Shown here piece by piece: positions 1-12,310 of a stretch of DNA of 64,000 nt (within the stretch, counting starts at the first letter, position 1; each line of letters starts with the position of its first letter). Source of the stretch: Nilaparvata lugens (lineage: Eukaryota; Arthropoda; Insecta; Hemiptera; Delphacidae). The position numbers and the translations under genes are program-made. The notes under the pieces are model-generated. The model made no database searches. It was not told where the DNA came from and saw only the letters and a program-made list of their open reading frames with translations. The DNA lies in the NCBI RefSeq assembly GCF_014356525.2, contig NC_052505.1, positions 7,210,171-7,274,170 of the forward strand, given 5' to 3'.

Positions 1-250
1 TAAGGACACATTGAGTGACACCTCAGTCCATTCTCGTACTGATGTTGTAAATCTCCAGTAGGAATTTTGACTATTTATGTTTCTTATTATTTTCTTATAC
101 AGGGCATGAATATAACATACACTGTAATTCAATATACTAATCAAGTGTTGTAATGCTTAAATTTGAGCAGATAAGCACTGTTGCTCCACGTTATTGTTCC
201 CAACGTTAGATATCGAATAAGTTGTTTTTGAAAAACAACATTGGTTAGAT

Positions 251-295
251 ATCTTGGTTTTGAAAAAGCATGCTGCTGAACACAAACTCGTTCTT
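251..295 (+). repeat. 45-bp exact direct repeat, copy 1
   Basis: Begins ATCTTGGTTTTGAAAAAGCA and ends CAAACTCGTTCTT. An exact second copy is at 882-926, 631 bp further. Sequence on either side does not match. Confidence 0.85.
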
Positions 296-881
296 GTTAT
301 AGAGGCTTTATTGAAAAAAAATCTGTTTTGTAACCAAATCACTCAAGCAGATATAAAAGGTACGACATCAAACAAAGCTACCAGTTATCAGTTATCTAGA
401 GTATCAGTTATCATGATTTTGTTATACAAATTTTTGGCCAGTGAGGCAAACCATTGTCAGGGTTGGATAAAGTTCACAATGGACAATAGCATGTATATGT
501 AACATACTAATCTATCAATAAACTATAAACCCAATGCTATAATATGTAAATCAACAAAGAAAGCACATAAAAGGAATACCTCTCTTACTATTAGAGTATT
601 AGTGATGAAATTCACACGCAAAAAATATCCTGATAGACCAGAAGATCGATTTGTGAAAGTGAACTTTATGTTTAATCGATTAAAGGAATGTAAAAGCAAT
701 AAGTTTACATGAGAACATGGAAATAATCATCATTCACAAAGAATCCGAACAATCTTATTGAAACGTGATTTTCGCTTTAGGAGAGGAAAAAACCATCTCG
801 AATTGTAATCAACGTTCCCAACCGTACGTTCTAATAGAGTAGGAACTGTAAACATGCGAGAACACTACTGTCTAAATTAAA

Positions 882-926
882 ATCTTGGTTTTGAAAAAGC
901 ATGCTGCTGAACACAAACTCGTTCTT
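882..926 (+). repeat. 45-bp exact direct repeat, copy 2
   Basis: Same sequence as 251-295. A CpG-containing island follows immediately. Confidence 0.85.
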
Positions 927-1290
927 AGCGTGCGGAACGAGAATTATGCTGTAAAAATAAAACACGCACAAAGCACGCAAGGGTTGCTCTCACACTCACG
1001 CGGGGCAACGGGGCAACGAGCCACAAACGTGGATCGCAGCGACCAATTAATTGAAATAAATATTGCCGGAATTCGATGTGCAGGCAGCCGTATTAAAAAG
1101 CGAAGCGACTTTAATAAGAACGAGCCGTTTGAATGTAATTGACGCCAGTCAACCGACTACGACGCAGCTGATTGAACCGTTCAGGCACAAGGATACGGTA
1201 GTATATATAGCTGTATAATAGCTGTATACTATCCTTGGCACAGGCAATACCATTCCGTCGAATCGCCGCACTGACTGCCTAAACTGGCAA
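927..1290. promoter_or_regulatory. CpG-containing island in pan intron 3, enhancer candidate
   Basis: Rich in CpG and without repeats, unlike the AT-rich surroundings. Includes ACCAATTAATTGAAATAAAT-type homeodomain-like TAAT sites. No TE similarity to other parts of the window. Function is inferred only from composition and intronic position. Confidence 0.25.
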
Positions 1291-3062
1291 ATGACCTATT
1301 CAGGAAAGACTGCCGGAAAAATCTCAACCGATTATTTTATTATCGTCTATCTCTTCCTCACTCTTGATTGGACATTAGTTTCAAGTTTTTAACATTTCAG
1401 AATGTTTTCAAGCATTGGTGAAACAGGCTACAAGGCTGTAGTATATAGGCTACAAGGAAACATGATATAATATATGAAAATAGTATAGAACAGTTTTCAT
1501 TCTTCCAAAATACTTCACTGTGCTTCAATTTTTTTGGTCTTGCACCTCCTCTTTTGCTAAATTTTTATCAAGTCTCAAAACGTTAGACTTTATTCCGATG
1601 GAATCTACAAATGCCTAACTTTTCTATATAATTAAATTAATGAGAATATTGCAGACTTGAGAGAGTTCTTTTGAGATCTCGAGTCCTTCAAATCCTCAAT
1701 ATAGTTTGTATAAAGTTTTTTACCGAAGGGCAAGTAATGGAATTGATCAGTTTCATGTAAGAGGGCAATCAGGAATGTAATGCAGTTAAATTAGATTGTA
1801 CTGTAAACTATTGTAATAGATTTTATATCCACTAGTTAGGCTATTACTAAAAATTATTGTCTTCAAAGAATAGAGAAGTATCTCTAAAAAGAGACCAAAC
1901 AAAATGTCAGTCAAGATAGTTGATGAATAAGTGAGAACTGAAAAATAACAGTGCAATAAATTATTAAGAAATGCGTCTGCTTCAGCTAAGTGGAAGCCAC
2001 ACCACATTTGACATTTCAAGGATAAAGTTTACGAACTTGGAAGAGCGAGGAATGTTGATTTTTTTGCTGCCACAGTCATATCGTAGGGACTGCGGGGGAG
2101 TCCGGCCAGAAATCATCAATATTTTGAAGTTAGTAGTGTGTGGACCTCACACACGATCGTTCAAGAGGAACTCAATCTCTCTCTCTAACGTTTAGTTATT
2201 TCTCTCAACACTGAGCTCCCTCTCCTTGTTTCACTCGAATAAACCAAAACAGTCAACTAGGGAATGAGCAAAAGAAAAAACCATTCGTATTCAGCGGTGC
2301 GAGAAAACTGTTCAAGGCTAGTCAAATTTATATTCTTCTCGCCCATAAAGTGATACAGGACCTACAACAGCAGCTTACGCTACCAATTCACGTCCACGTC
2401 AAACGGCCTACGTCTGCCCACTCCACTACCAAATATTCTCCTCTTTCACTGCTTCCAACTTAATTTTTATTTATTTTGTCAAAATTTGAGCAGCCTTAGC
2501 TTAGCAAAGATTATGGAAATACCAAACATCAAAAAGAGAACCCATTGTTACAGTACCATAACCGAGGAAATCCCGTGAAGTTTTTGGTCGATACAGAACA
2601 TTTATTTTAAAGCTGCAGATCAAGAGAGCAAATTCTGAAAGTATTTTCCTTTTGTTCTAATAGGCCATTAATGCTCTACCCCTGTCTCTTTAGGAAGAAT
2701 GTAGAAGGGGAATATAGTGAGCTTTCATATACAAATCTATTATGTCTATTATATTTCTCTGTTTTGTATTCTATTGAATCAAGCAAGATCAATATATCAA
2801 TGTAGGTACCATGGATTTATAATATTCTTGACTGGAATAAAATGTATTTTAAAATAGTTGAGATATATTTTTATCAGATGGAAAGATTATCACGAAGCTG
2901 GATAAATCATCATATGGGATACAAATTCAAACGTGAATTGAGTTTATTAACATAAGTGAGTTTTTGATCTTGGAGAAAACAAATAACAGTTTTCAAGAGT
3001 AAATTACGATTCAACTGTGAATTGTTATTCAACTGAATCAACTAGAACAGGTGACAACAGAT

Positions 3063-3113
3063 ACTTATGGATGAGAAAACTGCGTGAGGTTCACTGTTCA
3101 CAGAACTACTAGT
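3063..3113 (-). repeat. Dispersed repeat TAGTAGTTCTGTGAACAG, copy 1
   Basis: In reverse complement, TACTAGTAGTTCTGTGAACA, CCTCACGCAG and TTCTCATCCA match 47,013-47,066 almost exactly. The origin is unknown, perhaps a transposon end. Confidence 0.7.
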
Positions 3114-5821
3114 AATAATGGGGTACAATTTTCAAGATATTATAGACATGGTGATTAATGAGATACAGAATCTCTCCTATGTTTGATTCAACATAGGCAT
3201 GATACAGTTGCTTGAGACTATAAAGTATGCTCCAAGTGCAAGATAGGAGGTTGGAGATGGAATATATAATTATCATCATGCTCAATCACACAAACCTTGT
3301 GCAGAAATTGGAAAACTAGTTTTAAAAAGAGTGATTAATTAGTAGTTGAGGAAAGACTGTTGGTGACAGTAAATATCTGTGAAATGGAAGGAAGTTCAAA
3401 CAGTAACAATAAAAATGATAATTCAACTTCAGAAAATGAAGTCTCAATTAATGGAATAACAAATTGATTGATCATTAATGATTAATTCAATGTTTTAGTT
3501 AGTTGACAATTAGTATGCGCATCATTTAAACTACAACCTGGTGTAGTGAGCATGATCCTAATGAGCGTGGGAGTAAAGTAAGCCACTAATTTCCATATTA
3601 TCTAGCATCTGTTGTAATTAATTACCATTTCTACTGCGGCCTCTTTGCTAGTGTATGGAAATATCCGTGAGCCGACATTTTCATAACAGTGGTGAAGTGG
3701 TAGTTACCATTTTTACATCCTATTTTAGTGTTCACGGTCTACTAAAATTTTGTCCTATAATTTCGTCACTCAACTGATCCATTGAAATTATGACGGCTCT
3801 ATTTAGAAAATGGATCTACTGATAGCACGAACAAAGTTTCAATAGTTATCATGAGTTTGTCTTGAAAAAGATTTCCTTATTCAATTAGCAGGTTCTTATA
3901 CAATATTTTGATTGGAAGATTCGTAGTAAAATCACAGAATTTTCATAACTGGAAAGTTATGAGGGACCTGAACCTTGATCATTTCATGATGAAACTCTTT
4001 GTGATAATGCATATCTATAATTTTTGTACCTATCAAATCAACACTGGTTTATTTCAAGTTATCGATAGAATGTGGGATGTAGCAATTAGCCTTTAGAACA
4101 GCCAGTGTTGAATTTAAAATGGAATCAATCAGCAGTTCAAACTCACTTGAACATTTGCAACGTGAGAAATCCTCTACTTTGGAACCTGTTCCTTAGTGTT
4201 AGGACTAGTTCAATCGACTATACTTTCAGTAATCGTCTCATATTATTATCGATGTGTAATTTGAAGGACTGTCTTTTAGCACTAAGCATAGTCGATTCGT
4301 ATCATCTCATTTCAGTACGTAATTTTTCAGGTTCTCCTGGCCGATTGTTTTGTGAACAAGTTTCTTCTTAACTGGCAATTATCGTAGCAACCAACCACTG
4401 ATTAAACTAGTCAGTCAGTTTGAAATCCAGCTCAATGGAATGCCTTTTCATCATTAATTCACTGTATCTCTATGATATTCCTCCATTCGCATGTATTACA
4501 TCATCCATTCAATAGTTGAAATATTATTCTTAAAAAATACAAGATAATTTGTTTAAGAATTATGAATCAATCACAATGTTGATAAGTGAGCTTACACGAT
4601 CCATAAATTACCAATAAATCAATCACAATATTTCTGAGTTGTCTTACAAGATACAATAAATAATCATTGAATCAAATGAATGTAATTGAAAAATCTATTT
4701 GCTCAACTGATATATTGTACGATACAGTAAGAGCGAATACGAGTTAATTGAAGGTAGAGGAGAATCACAGATGACTCTAAACATAATGCAGCGATTACTA
4801 GAAGAATCACATATACTGTAGCTCAAAATACACAGTATTTTCGAGGACAGAAATGAATATATATTTTGAAGAGCTTTTCATCACGAAATTAATAATACAT
4901 CATCAATGACAATTTTATTATAAAAAATAAACATAGAACGTCTGGAAGCAGTCTAGCAATCAACATAAAACTGTTATGTGAAGCCTTCATATGCTTGAAG
5001 GGTAACTTGGGATATTGAGATACAATGACTAATTTGAACAACAAAAGAGACTTTGCACTTGAATAGGAACACGAAGCTAATTCTGAATACAATCCTTTCG
5101 AGCGGTGTGGTTTAACATTACATAATTAAATAATAGAATACAGGTTTGAGGTGCGTGAGTACTGGGGGGCAAAAGTTAGAATCAAAGTGGCAAGCATGCT
5201 GTTGCATGTTCGGGGTGAGTTTTGAGGCGGACGTTTCATTAATGGCGAGGGAGGCAGAGAAAGGGTGCAAGCGACCAATTTAGGGGGCGGCAATTTTATT
5301 GCTAATCATGAATTCAAACACCTGGCTCATAGCAGAAAGCACGCCGCTATCTAGCTCGCCTTCCCGCTCACCTCCGCTTACTTGGACGACACGCAGGTTC
5401 ACGAATAAACATCACAAAATATACAGAGTTCATATCATAAATCTTCCACATCATCAGGAAATCATCCTGATTATCTGTTACTTGACTCCTGAACTAACAA
5501 TACCAAGCTTACTTCGTTACGACTTGTCTTATTAAATGAGAATGACGGACGATATGCACATAATTTAGAGCATAATTAAAAAAAAAATAATAATAATAAT
5601 TTTACTTTTAAATCAAATTTCATTACAAAAATGTAATGATGTGTAGTTATGTCCCCACAAACCTTCCCATTAGCACTAAAATGTTACTGCATTTTCGGCC
5701 ATACAAGTTTCAAATAAGGTAAAAAAACTAGTTATTTAAAGATTAATGATTTGGTGAAGAAAATGAAATGAATATAACCTACATAATATTTGGACGATTT
5801 GAGACAAAACAAAATTTAGAA

Positions 5822-5893
5822 ATAGTTTTGGGCAATAGCCTGTTTTCTTTTCTGACTATTACATTGTTTGCTCTTTCCAATAAATAAATAAAT
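5822..5893 (+). mobile_element. LINE-like 3' tail with (AATA)n end
   Basis: GTTTTGGGCAATAGCCTG, then TTTTCTGACTATTACATTGT and an AATAAATAAATAAAT tail. Such tails mark retroposed non-LTR 3' ends. No ORF remains. Confidence 0.5.
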
Positions 5894-6267
5894 CTCACGG
5901 TGATTCTAATTAAGTTTTCAATCAACCATTCATTCACTCCTATTATATTTGACTCGATTCACATCATTTGAAAATTCCAATACCTCAGTAATGAAACACC
6001 AAAATTTCGAAGGACCATTTTTTCGATAAAAATCATTGCATCAGGACATTAACCAACCGTGTTATTGAAATTGAGAGTATTGCTCATTGGTGTAAGAAGA
6101 GGAGTAACTTTTTCATATCCTTATAAGATATTTTATCTGAAGTGTCACAAGATACACAGTTTTCAATAATTATGTTGGAGTCAAGATCTTCTTCTTCTTA
6201 GGATTAGGCTTTAACCTGTTCTGACTCATATCTAGCCAATTATTCAAATAAACATAAAAAAATTCTA

Positions 6268-6563
6268 TTATTGCCACCGCTTGTGTGGTCTGCCAACATC
6301 TCTTTTGCATACTGGCTGATAATTATAGACTTTAAATGGTATTCTTTCAGCTGACATTCTTTGAATATGCTCCCTCCATTGATGCCGATTCTCCCTAACT
6401 CTTTCATTCATGCTGCAGATTTTCAATTCTTTCCTAATATCTTCATTCCTGAAATGATCTCTTCTCTCACATCCCTTGGTTCTTCGGAGAAATCTCATCT
6501 CGGCTGCCTGCACTCTAATTTCAAGATCCCTACAGAATCGTTCTACAGACCTTGTGTTGGAGT
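6268..6563 (-). mobile_element. Non-LTR retrotransposon 3' ORF remnant (C-terminal tail after RT)
   Basis: The minus-strand frame reads about 97 codons to a TAA, including AAEMRFLRRTKGCERRDH, RNEDIRKEL and RDVGRPHKRWQ. This R-FLRR...R-D-RNE-IR...RW..H..RM...GRPR.RW pattern is the familiar C-terminal tail after the reverse transcriptase in many arthropod LINEs (established pattern, recognised by eye). The catalytic RT domain is absent, so it is 5' truncated. It starts about 41 bp after the pan exon 3 donor, in the same orientation as pan. The exact clade cannot be set. Confidence 0.75.
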
Positions 6564-6603
6564 ATCATAGAAATCAAGACTGAGTGAAAGAGTAATGACT
6601 TAC

Positions 6604-6707
6604 CATAGAAACAGGAATGGGTCCGGTGGTTCCGTTGTGGTAATGGTATGGCGACACGAGGTAGCCCATGTTGAATGATGCCGTGTGAGGAGTGGGCTCC
6701 ACTTTCC
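6604..6707 (-). CDS. pan: pangolin/TCF third coding exon: SFNMGYLVSPY region
   Basis: A 104-nt exon on the minus strand with acceptor GTGCTTACAG|GG and donor ATG|GTAAGT. Two bases complete the glycine codon from the previous exon. Then 34 codons follow: KVEPTPHTA, SFNMGYLVSPYHYHNG, TTGPIPVSM. Drosophila Pan has SFNMGYLVSPYSYANG...PVTM here, and vertebrate LEF1/TCF proteins have a related segment with MMPNMNNDPYMSNG (known family; comparison from memory). This is the conserved region C-terminal to the beta-catenin-binding domain, before the Groucho-binding and HMG parts. The exon ends in phase 0, and the fly protein continues ANKIGLPPFF. I looked for that exon in 1-6,600 and did not find it, so it is probably further left. 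A LINE remnant in sense orientation starts about 41 bp beyond the donor. Confidence 0.94.
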
Positions 6708-7488
6708 CTGTAAGCACACCAATCAACGATTAATCGATCAATTATAACTCAATGAATGAGGAATCTGATTATCGTGTAAAAATGATAATTGATTCAGTAA
6801 GTTAATAATTCTATCAATGATTATACCCTACTCTCTTACCATGACTACACGATTATGTACTACTTTGATTCTCCATTCTCCATATATTCACAAATAGCTC
6901 ATATTAGGCATCTACAGGTACATCCACATGCACAATGAAATATCTGATATTTCATTCATACATTTTTGTCATAGTCATTCAATCTCAGCTGTTTTCCATG
7001 CATGGTATCAAGCCGGTAAACATCTGTTTGCAGAACAACTAAACATATGATTCTCATTACAACATACTCTACTGTAATGAAACCATAATATGTTTTCTTT
7101 ACAGTCGATTATGTTTCCTAGTTCCGAAATAGGAACAGCAAAATTGCTAAAAAAAAAAAACACCTTCAGTGCTCCAGGTGGAAGTTTTGTCAACTTCCAC
7201 AAAATTCCCGATTCGGAATTTGTATACTATATACTTATAAGTTATGTTTAGAGAATGCATGTACTGTAGTAACTTCAGCAAAAGCAGGTAATGTTTTCTA
7301 TTTCTCAATTATTCTTCTTTAGATTATTATGACAAAAAATAGTGTAATTTACTTGGACGTGAATGTCTTTTGCAGTGCTCGAATGAAATTCTAGTCTCAG
7401 TTAACGCCTCGACTAGAAAAATCATTCTTGCCTGCAAAAGGCCCCTTCCCATCCTTGTGACGTAAGATACTATTTCCGCAAAATGATT

Positions 7489-7550
7489 GAGAGAGAAAAA
7501 TAAGGTTACCTGAAGCTATTTCTCACCCGAATTTAGATACGATTACAAAG
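7489..7550 (+). repeat. Dispersed ~60-bp repeat (AATTTAGATA), copy 1
   Basis: GAGAGAAAAATAAGGTTACC...CTATTTCTC.CCC.AATTTAGATA also occurs at 41,428 and 53,643. The flanking GGGAGAGAAA/TTTCTCTCCC can form a hairpin in the second copy. Confidence 0.65.
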
Positions 7551-7919
7551 TCTGAGATGATATGTATTTTAGGTCTTCACTTTCACAAAATGTTTAGTCT
7601 TGATATAAAAATATTTATACAAACCATATTTTTGAATTCAGGCGTTTCCTAAGCGAAACCTGAATGATTTGTATAAATTACATAAATTCATCATTTCAAA
7701 AACATATACATTACATAAATATTCAAAAACAATTAAACTCTTGATATACTTATGTCAATAACAGGTCAAAAGTACAGTAGGTAGAAATTATAACATTTTG
7801 AAGCAAGGTGATAATTTATCAATCATTCAGACCGAAAACTGCTCGTCACTACAAAAATACATGGAAGACATCAAATCAGAAGTGACAAGATTTCCTCAAC
7901 ATCTACTCATTTTGTCGAC

Positions 7920-8240
7920 CATCTTAACAGGTTCAAATGAGTGTTTCAAACGAACATGACCCGGCTGACGTGAGCAGTAGATATTTTGCGATTGAGAAGC
8001 ATCAAGTGGTTACGCCAAGTGAGGAAGCTTCACCGACGCCGTCTGCAGACTGGAATTGCGTGTGATGGCGTCTCGGCTCTCGAGTTAATGGGGTATTAAT
8101 TATGCCGAGATGCCTGTTAACTAATAGCCGATTGTCAGCACGGCACGCACCAGTCAAGCCTCCACATTATTACAGCTTCGGACTCCACAGATAGTCTCTT
8201 CCTTCATCCGTCAGCCCGCACCAGAATCAAGTGACGACAT
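7920..8240. promoter_or_regulatory. CpG-containing island in pan intron 2, enhancer candidate
   Basis: Non-repetitive, with TTAATGGGGTATTAATTATG and GTTAACTAATAG, between AT-rich stretches. No ORF or TE signature. Confidence 0.25.
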
Positions 8241-9670
8241 ACCCCAGTATGGTTGCGTGTTCTACCTCCCCATTCTTGGTAGCCTCTTAAACCTCCTTCC
8301 CCTGCACACCATCCACATTCTTCAATCATCATCTTTTCTGGCTTCTCTATAAACCTTCATTGTGTATGGAACTTCTCATTTCAGAAAATTCTTCTCTTCT
8401 TCTTAACTGTGATGTAGATTTCTCGTTTTCTATTCATCCAATTCATCTTGAAACATCTAGATTTCCACATTTGGAAGATTCACAGTTCAGAAATATGTGA
8501 TTTTCTCAATTTCAAACTCATTTTTCATCTACTGAAGTGAGTTGCACTCCAAACTCTCACTACTGATTGGGAAGCATTGTTGTGATAAATAAGAAATGCC
8601 GATGGTTTCAAATTAATCTTACTATAGCTTTTAATTTATTTCCTTCCTTTAAACTCTATTTACCTTCCTATCAATACAACATAGCATATATATGCTCTTC
8701 AAATTATGTATGTTTATTGACAACTTTGTCTTTTTATTATTCGATATTCTAGCACACTCACCTCAACTTCTATTTCAAAAATTGTGCTTTCATTCTTGTT
8801 GTTACCTCAGTTCTGGTCAACTTTGGTTTTATCCATATTTTCTATCCAGTCTGTTATTTTCTCCACTTCACAATATCAATTATTCACAATTCTTCCTTTC
8901 AGATTCCTCCATGAAACTTCTCTCTCTTCAGGTTGAATCATTCATCGTTGAATAATCATCAATAATTATTCTAATTATTCATGACAATCATCATATTATA
9001 ATTACAATCATATCATAAATGAATAATAATCGTCCATTATTAATTATTTTTCTCCTCTTTGTTCTTCACTGCTAATCGACTATCCTATTTTCCTTCGTTG
9101 AGTTTTCTTTATTTTTCTTCCACGTGAAACTGAAAATCGATTTCTTTAGACGTCATAAAATTCATCTACTCTAACTCCATCTCTTGTTCTCATTTATATT
9201 CAACAACCATCTCTTGCTCTCTATTCTGATACATATAAATTTTCTCAGTAAATTCCCGAACAGAACTCTTAACTATTAACCACATCTCAAGCTTGACACA
9301 TGTAGACGAGTTTTGACTACCGAATCGGCAAGCCACCTATTATTACCATCAGCTTAATTAGCGAGAAGAAAACAGATCAACCTGTTTGCATTAACAGTTA
9401 CTTGTTGTTTGCTCCTCTCTAGTGATGTGTTTCTGAAAATGACAGATACATCTAAAATGATCATTATTTGATGATACTGTAGACTGGTAGCTAAATTTAG
9501 ACACTAATAGTCACGTACTTGAAGTAGGAAGATCGTATGTAATTTGTATTTCATGATTCACATTCGAATAGCATTATATATGATTGATTTTAACAGACAA
9601 CACAGAAGCAAAGGGAAGTATTTGAAAATGTAGGTAGGAGCTTAGAATAAAAGAATCTCATTTATAAGAT

Positions 9671-9767
9671 TCAAGCTATTTTTCTCTGGTAAGAGGTGAG
9701 ACTTGTCCGTATAACAAGACTTAAGCTATGAGTTTTCTCTTGTAAGAGTAAGACGTGTCAATATAAC
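9671..9767. repeat. ~48-bp imperfect tandem duplication next to a MITE
   Basis: AAGCTAT...TTTCTCT.GTAAGAG...AGAC.TGTC..TATAAC occurs twice in a row, directly before the MITE at 9,766. Confidence 0.6.
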
Positions 9768-10044
9768 CATAGAGAGACATTAGCGTAAGTAGATATCCCA
9801 TGGTATAGGGAATATATGTCGCAACTTTTACTGTTATCTCAAGCCGATTACTGTCGATTATTGTAAATTTTTACTGTTTTGTTGGGGTGATAGTGTATGA
9901 ACGGCACAATTTGAGAGACCACCAGCGTCACACAGCTCCATGGGAAAGAACTAAGTGAACTATCGGCTTGGGATAACAGTAAAAGTTGCGACATAAACGC
10001 CCTATACCATGGGATATCTACTTATGCTATCGTCTCTCTATGGT
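9766..10044. mobile_element. MITE with ~80-bp inverted repeats (ACCATAGAGAGAC ends)
   Basis: Left ACCATAGAGAGACATTAGCG and right CGTCTCTCTATGGT are inverted. The arms continue through TAGATATCCCATGGTATAGG and GTCGCAACTTTTACTGTTAT. ATA flanks both sides (9,763-9,765 and 10,045-10,047) as a candidate 3-bp duplication. Middle about 110 bp, non-coding. Confidence 0.75.
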
Positions 10045-11009
10045 ATAACTTCACAACAGGCCCAAATGACAATATGGCATTTCACCAAACAAATTTTCGA
10101 TTTTGGTCATCACATCAAGGCATTTGAATCTGGCTGGAAATAATCATGAAAACTTCTATATTACACAGGAACGCGGAAACGTACTTCATACGCAGGGATT
10201 GCCAGCGTTTTTACAACAATTTGTTCAAATATGATTTGGTTCAGAGTACAGTAACCAAAGATAATACTGCTTTGAGAGGTCCATTTTCATCGGAAAGGAC
10301 TGTACATCAGCTAGTCGTGTTAGTCACACTTAGTTAAAAATAAGGAGGCTGTACAGGGCGGTTTATACACGAAATTATGTGTGCTTCCCCTCTTCCTCAT
10401 CACCAACACCATCCTTCCGCCTCCTACAAATTCTCTTTTTTTTCAACAACTCCAAATCTTCTGAGCGTCTGAAGAGGAAGCTCAACCTCAACAACAAAAG
10501 AGTAAAATTCGTGTTTGACTTAGCATTCAAGATACGCATCCATGGAGGAAGGACACTCTCATGTTATTTTATGTGTCACACGTACTTCAGTTTCAAAACA
10601 CTGTGTGTTTAATGCTATTGAGCTTGGACAAAGGTTGTGATATCTCATTGTGATATAAAATGTTTATGAGAGAACTGTATAGGATGCGGGAACACTGAGA
10701 GATTAAAGAAAAGCTAGTTTTTTGTGAGAAAACTGGTACTGTAATTTAGAATACTAGAATTTTAGAAAATTTCTATTGATAACTACTGAATAGAGCCAGA
10801 AAAATGCAATAATTCAGGAAGCTATAAATCAACATACATTCATATATTAAAAATTCTAAATAACAGAATATTCGGATCTTAATCTTTTTAAATTCAAAAT
10901 TAATTGTTTTAAGTGTTTGTGTTTTGTTTCAATGTGGAAATTAGTGAAGAATTGGAAAGTCGCACATAACCTTTATTTGAACAATTTATTTTATGAAATT
11001 GGGATGAAA

Positions 11010-11079
11010 AGAAGTTTTGGACTGTAGTCTGTTTCTTTGTCCTTAAGTTGATTGTAAATGATAAATAAATAAATAAATA
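11010..11079 (+). mobile_element. LINE-like 3' tail with (AATA)n end
   Basis: GAAGTTTTGGACTGTAGTCT...GATAAATAAATAAATAAATA, the same layout as 5,822-5,893. No ORF remains. Confidence 0.45.
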
Positions 11080-11618
11080 GTATACAGGGAAAATAAAAGG
11101 TCACTGATAGAAAAATAGTAAACAGCTATGTAGAAATATCAGTATAGGTAGAGACAAGATTTAATGTGAGGAAGAAGTTGACTATAGATACAAAACATTG
11201 AATACAAATAATTCCCAATGGAAACTTTATTCATTAAAAATGCTACATACCTCCAGGTAAATAAATACACTGCGATCTATCATTGCGTAAAAGAGGAGCC
11301 TACTGATGAAATAATTTTTCCCGGGCTGACAAATAATTTTAGAGCTCATTGAATTTCCATCTAGCTGTTTACCCTGTTGTCAATATTTGCAGTAGCAGAA
11401 GTCTTCGGGGTGATTTATAGCATTTAATTGGGATTTTCTTTTCATAATAATATTATTTAAAAGAGGAGCAATTATTTAAGTGTCTCTATTACTACTACTA
11501 TTGACAGAAACCTGAGGGATTGGAATTTTCATCACAATTATTTGATTACTCGAGTTACAACTGAATCGAGTTTGATTCACGTTTGAGAGGCTGCAAGGCT
11601 GCAAGTCTGCTCTTCGAT

Positions 11619-11710
11619 AATCTATCAATAACGTTATCAATAACGTTATCAATAACGTCTATCAATAACGATAATCTATCAATAGCTCTTCTTTGAGCTA
11701 TCAATAACGT
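11619..11710. repeat. TATCAATAACG short tandem repeat
   Basis: About six copies of a 12-bp TATCAATAACGT-like unit, some shortened. It is AT-rich and non-coding. Confidence 0.8.
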
Positions 11711-11999
11711 TCTACTAAGTTTTAGTTTTATGGCAATGTCTAATAATGATATTTATAATTTCAGTTATATAGAGATACTGCTCCCTAAACAAAGAAATGT
11801 CGTTTCAGAAACTCAGGCTACAATATTGAACTATCAATAATGTTCTACAAAATTTTTATTACAATTTCAAATAATTAAATTGATGATTTGAGTTACATAA
11901 AGTTACTGCTCGATACACAAAGAAAAATATCGTATCAAAATCTCAGGCTACAATTGAGAGTTTCCTGCGAGCAAGAGCGACTTCGTTAACCGGCTGAAG

Positions 12000-12310
12000 A
12001 GTTGTCGACACACACAACTCCAGAAATATTCCTACCCAGTTCACCACACACGCACGCGATCCTTTGCGCACTGAAGCACACACACACGCACACAGACAAG
12101 CCGTACACAAGTCAGTCGATTTCACGCACATAAAAAGAATAAAGGAGTTGAGGAGGCTGAGGATCGAAAAGCCGCAGACTGAAGATTCTGCATCAGCCGA
12201 GCTCCATTATCACATTTCTCACCTTGCTACCAGTCGGTGTGACTCTCCCATGTTGGTGGTCGGTTGTTGCAGGTTGCAGCTACTGCTCCTTCACCATCGA
12301 CTATAAATAA
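12000..12310. other. CpG-containing island with two opposite short ORFs
   Basis: CACACACG-rich start, then non-repetitive DNA. The overlapping frames at 12,064-12,306 (+) and 11,943-12,131 (-) carry no known motif. Probably non-coding. Confidence 0.25.

Larger units (their letters stand above)
1..6603 (-). other. pan: Partial pan intron 3, running off the left edge
   Basis: Everything left of the exon 3 donor is AT-rich non-coding DNA on the minus-strand transcript. It holds a LINE 3' ORF remnant (6,268-6,563), a LINE-like tail (5,822-5,893), a dispersed repeat (3,063-3,113), a 45-bp direct repeat (251-295 and 882-926) and a CpG-containing island (927-1,290). Another CpG-containing patch lies at 5,150-5,420. 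I see nothing specific in about 1,300-3,060 or 3,120-5,150. No exon encoding the expected ANKIGLPPFF-like continuation or HMG box was found. Confidence 0.75.

Noticed and set aside
1..6600. Search for the next pan exon (ANKIGLPPFF-like or HMG box)
   Set aside because: No phase-0 acceptor followed by such a sequence was found by eye; it probably lies left of the window.
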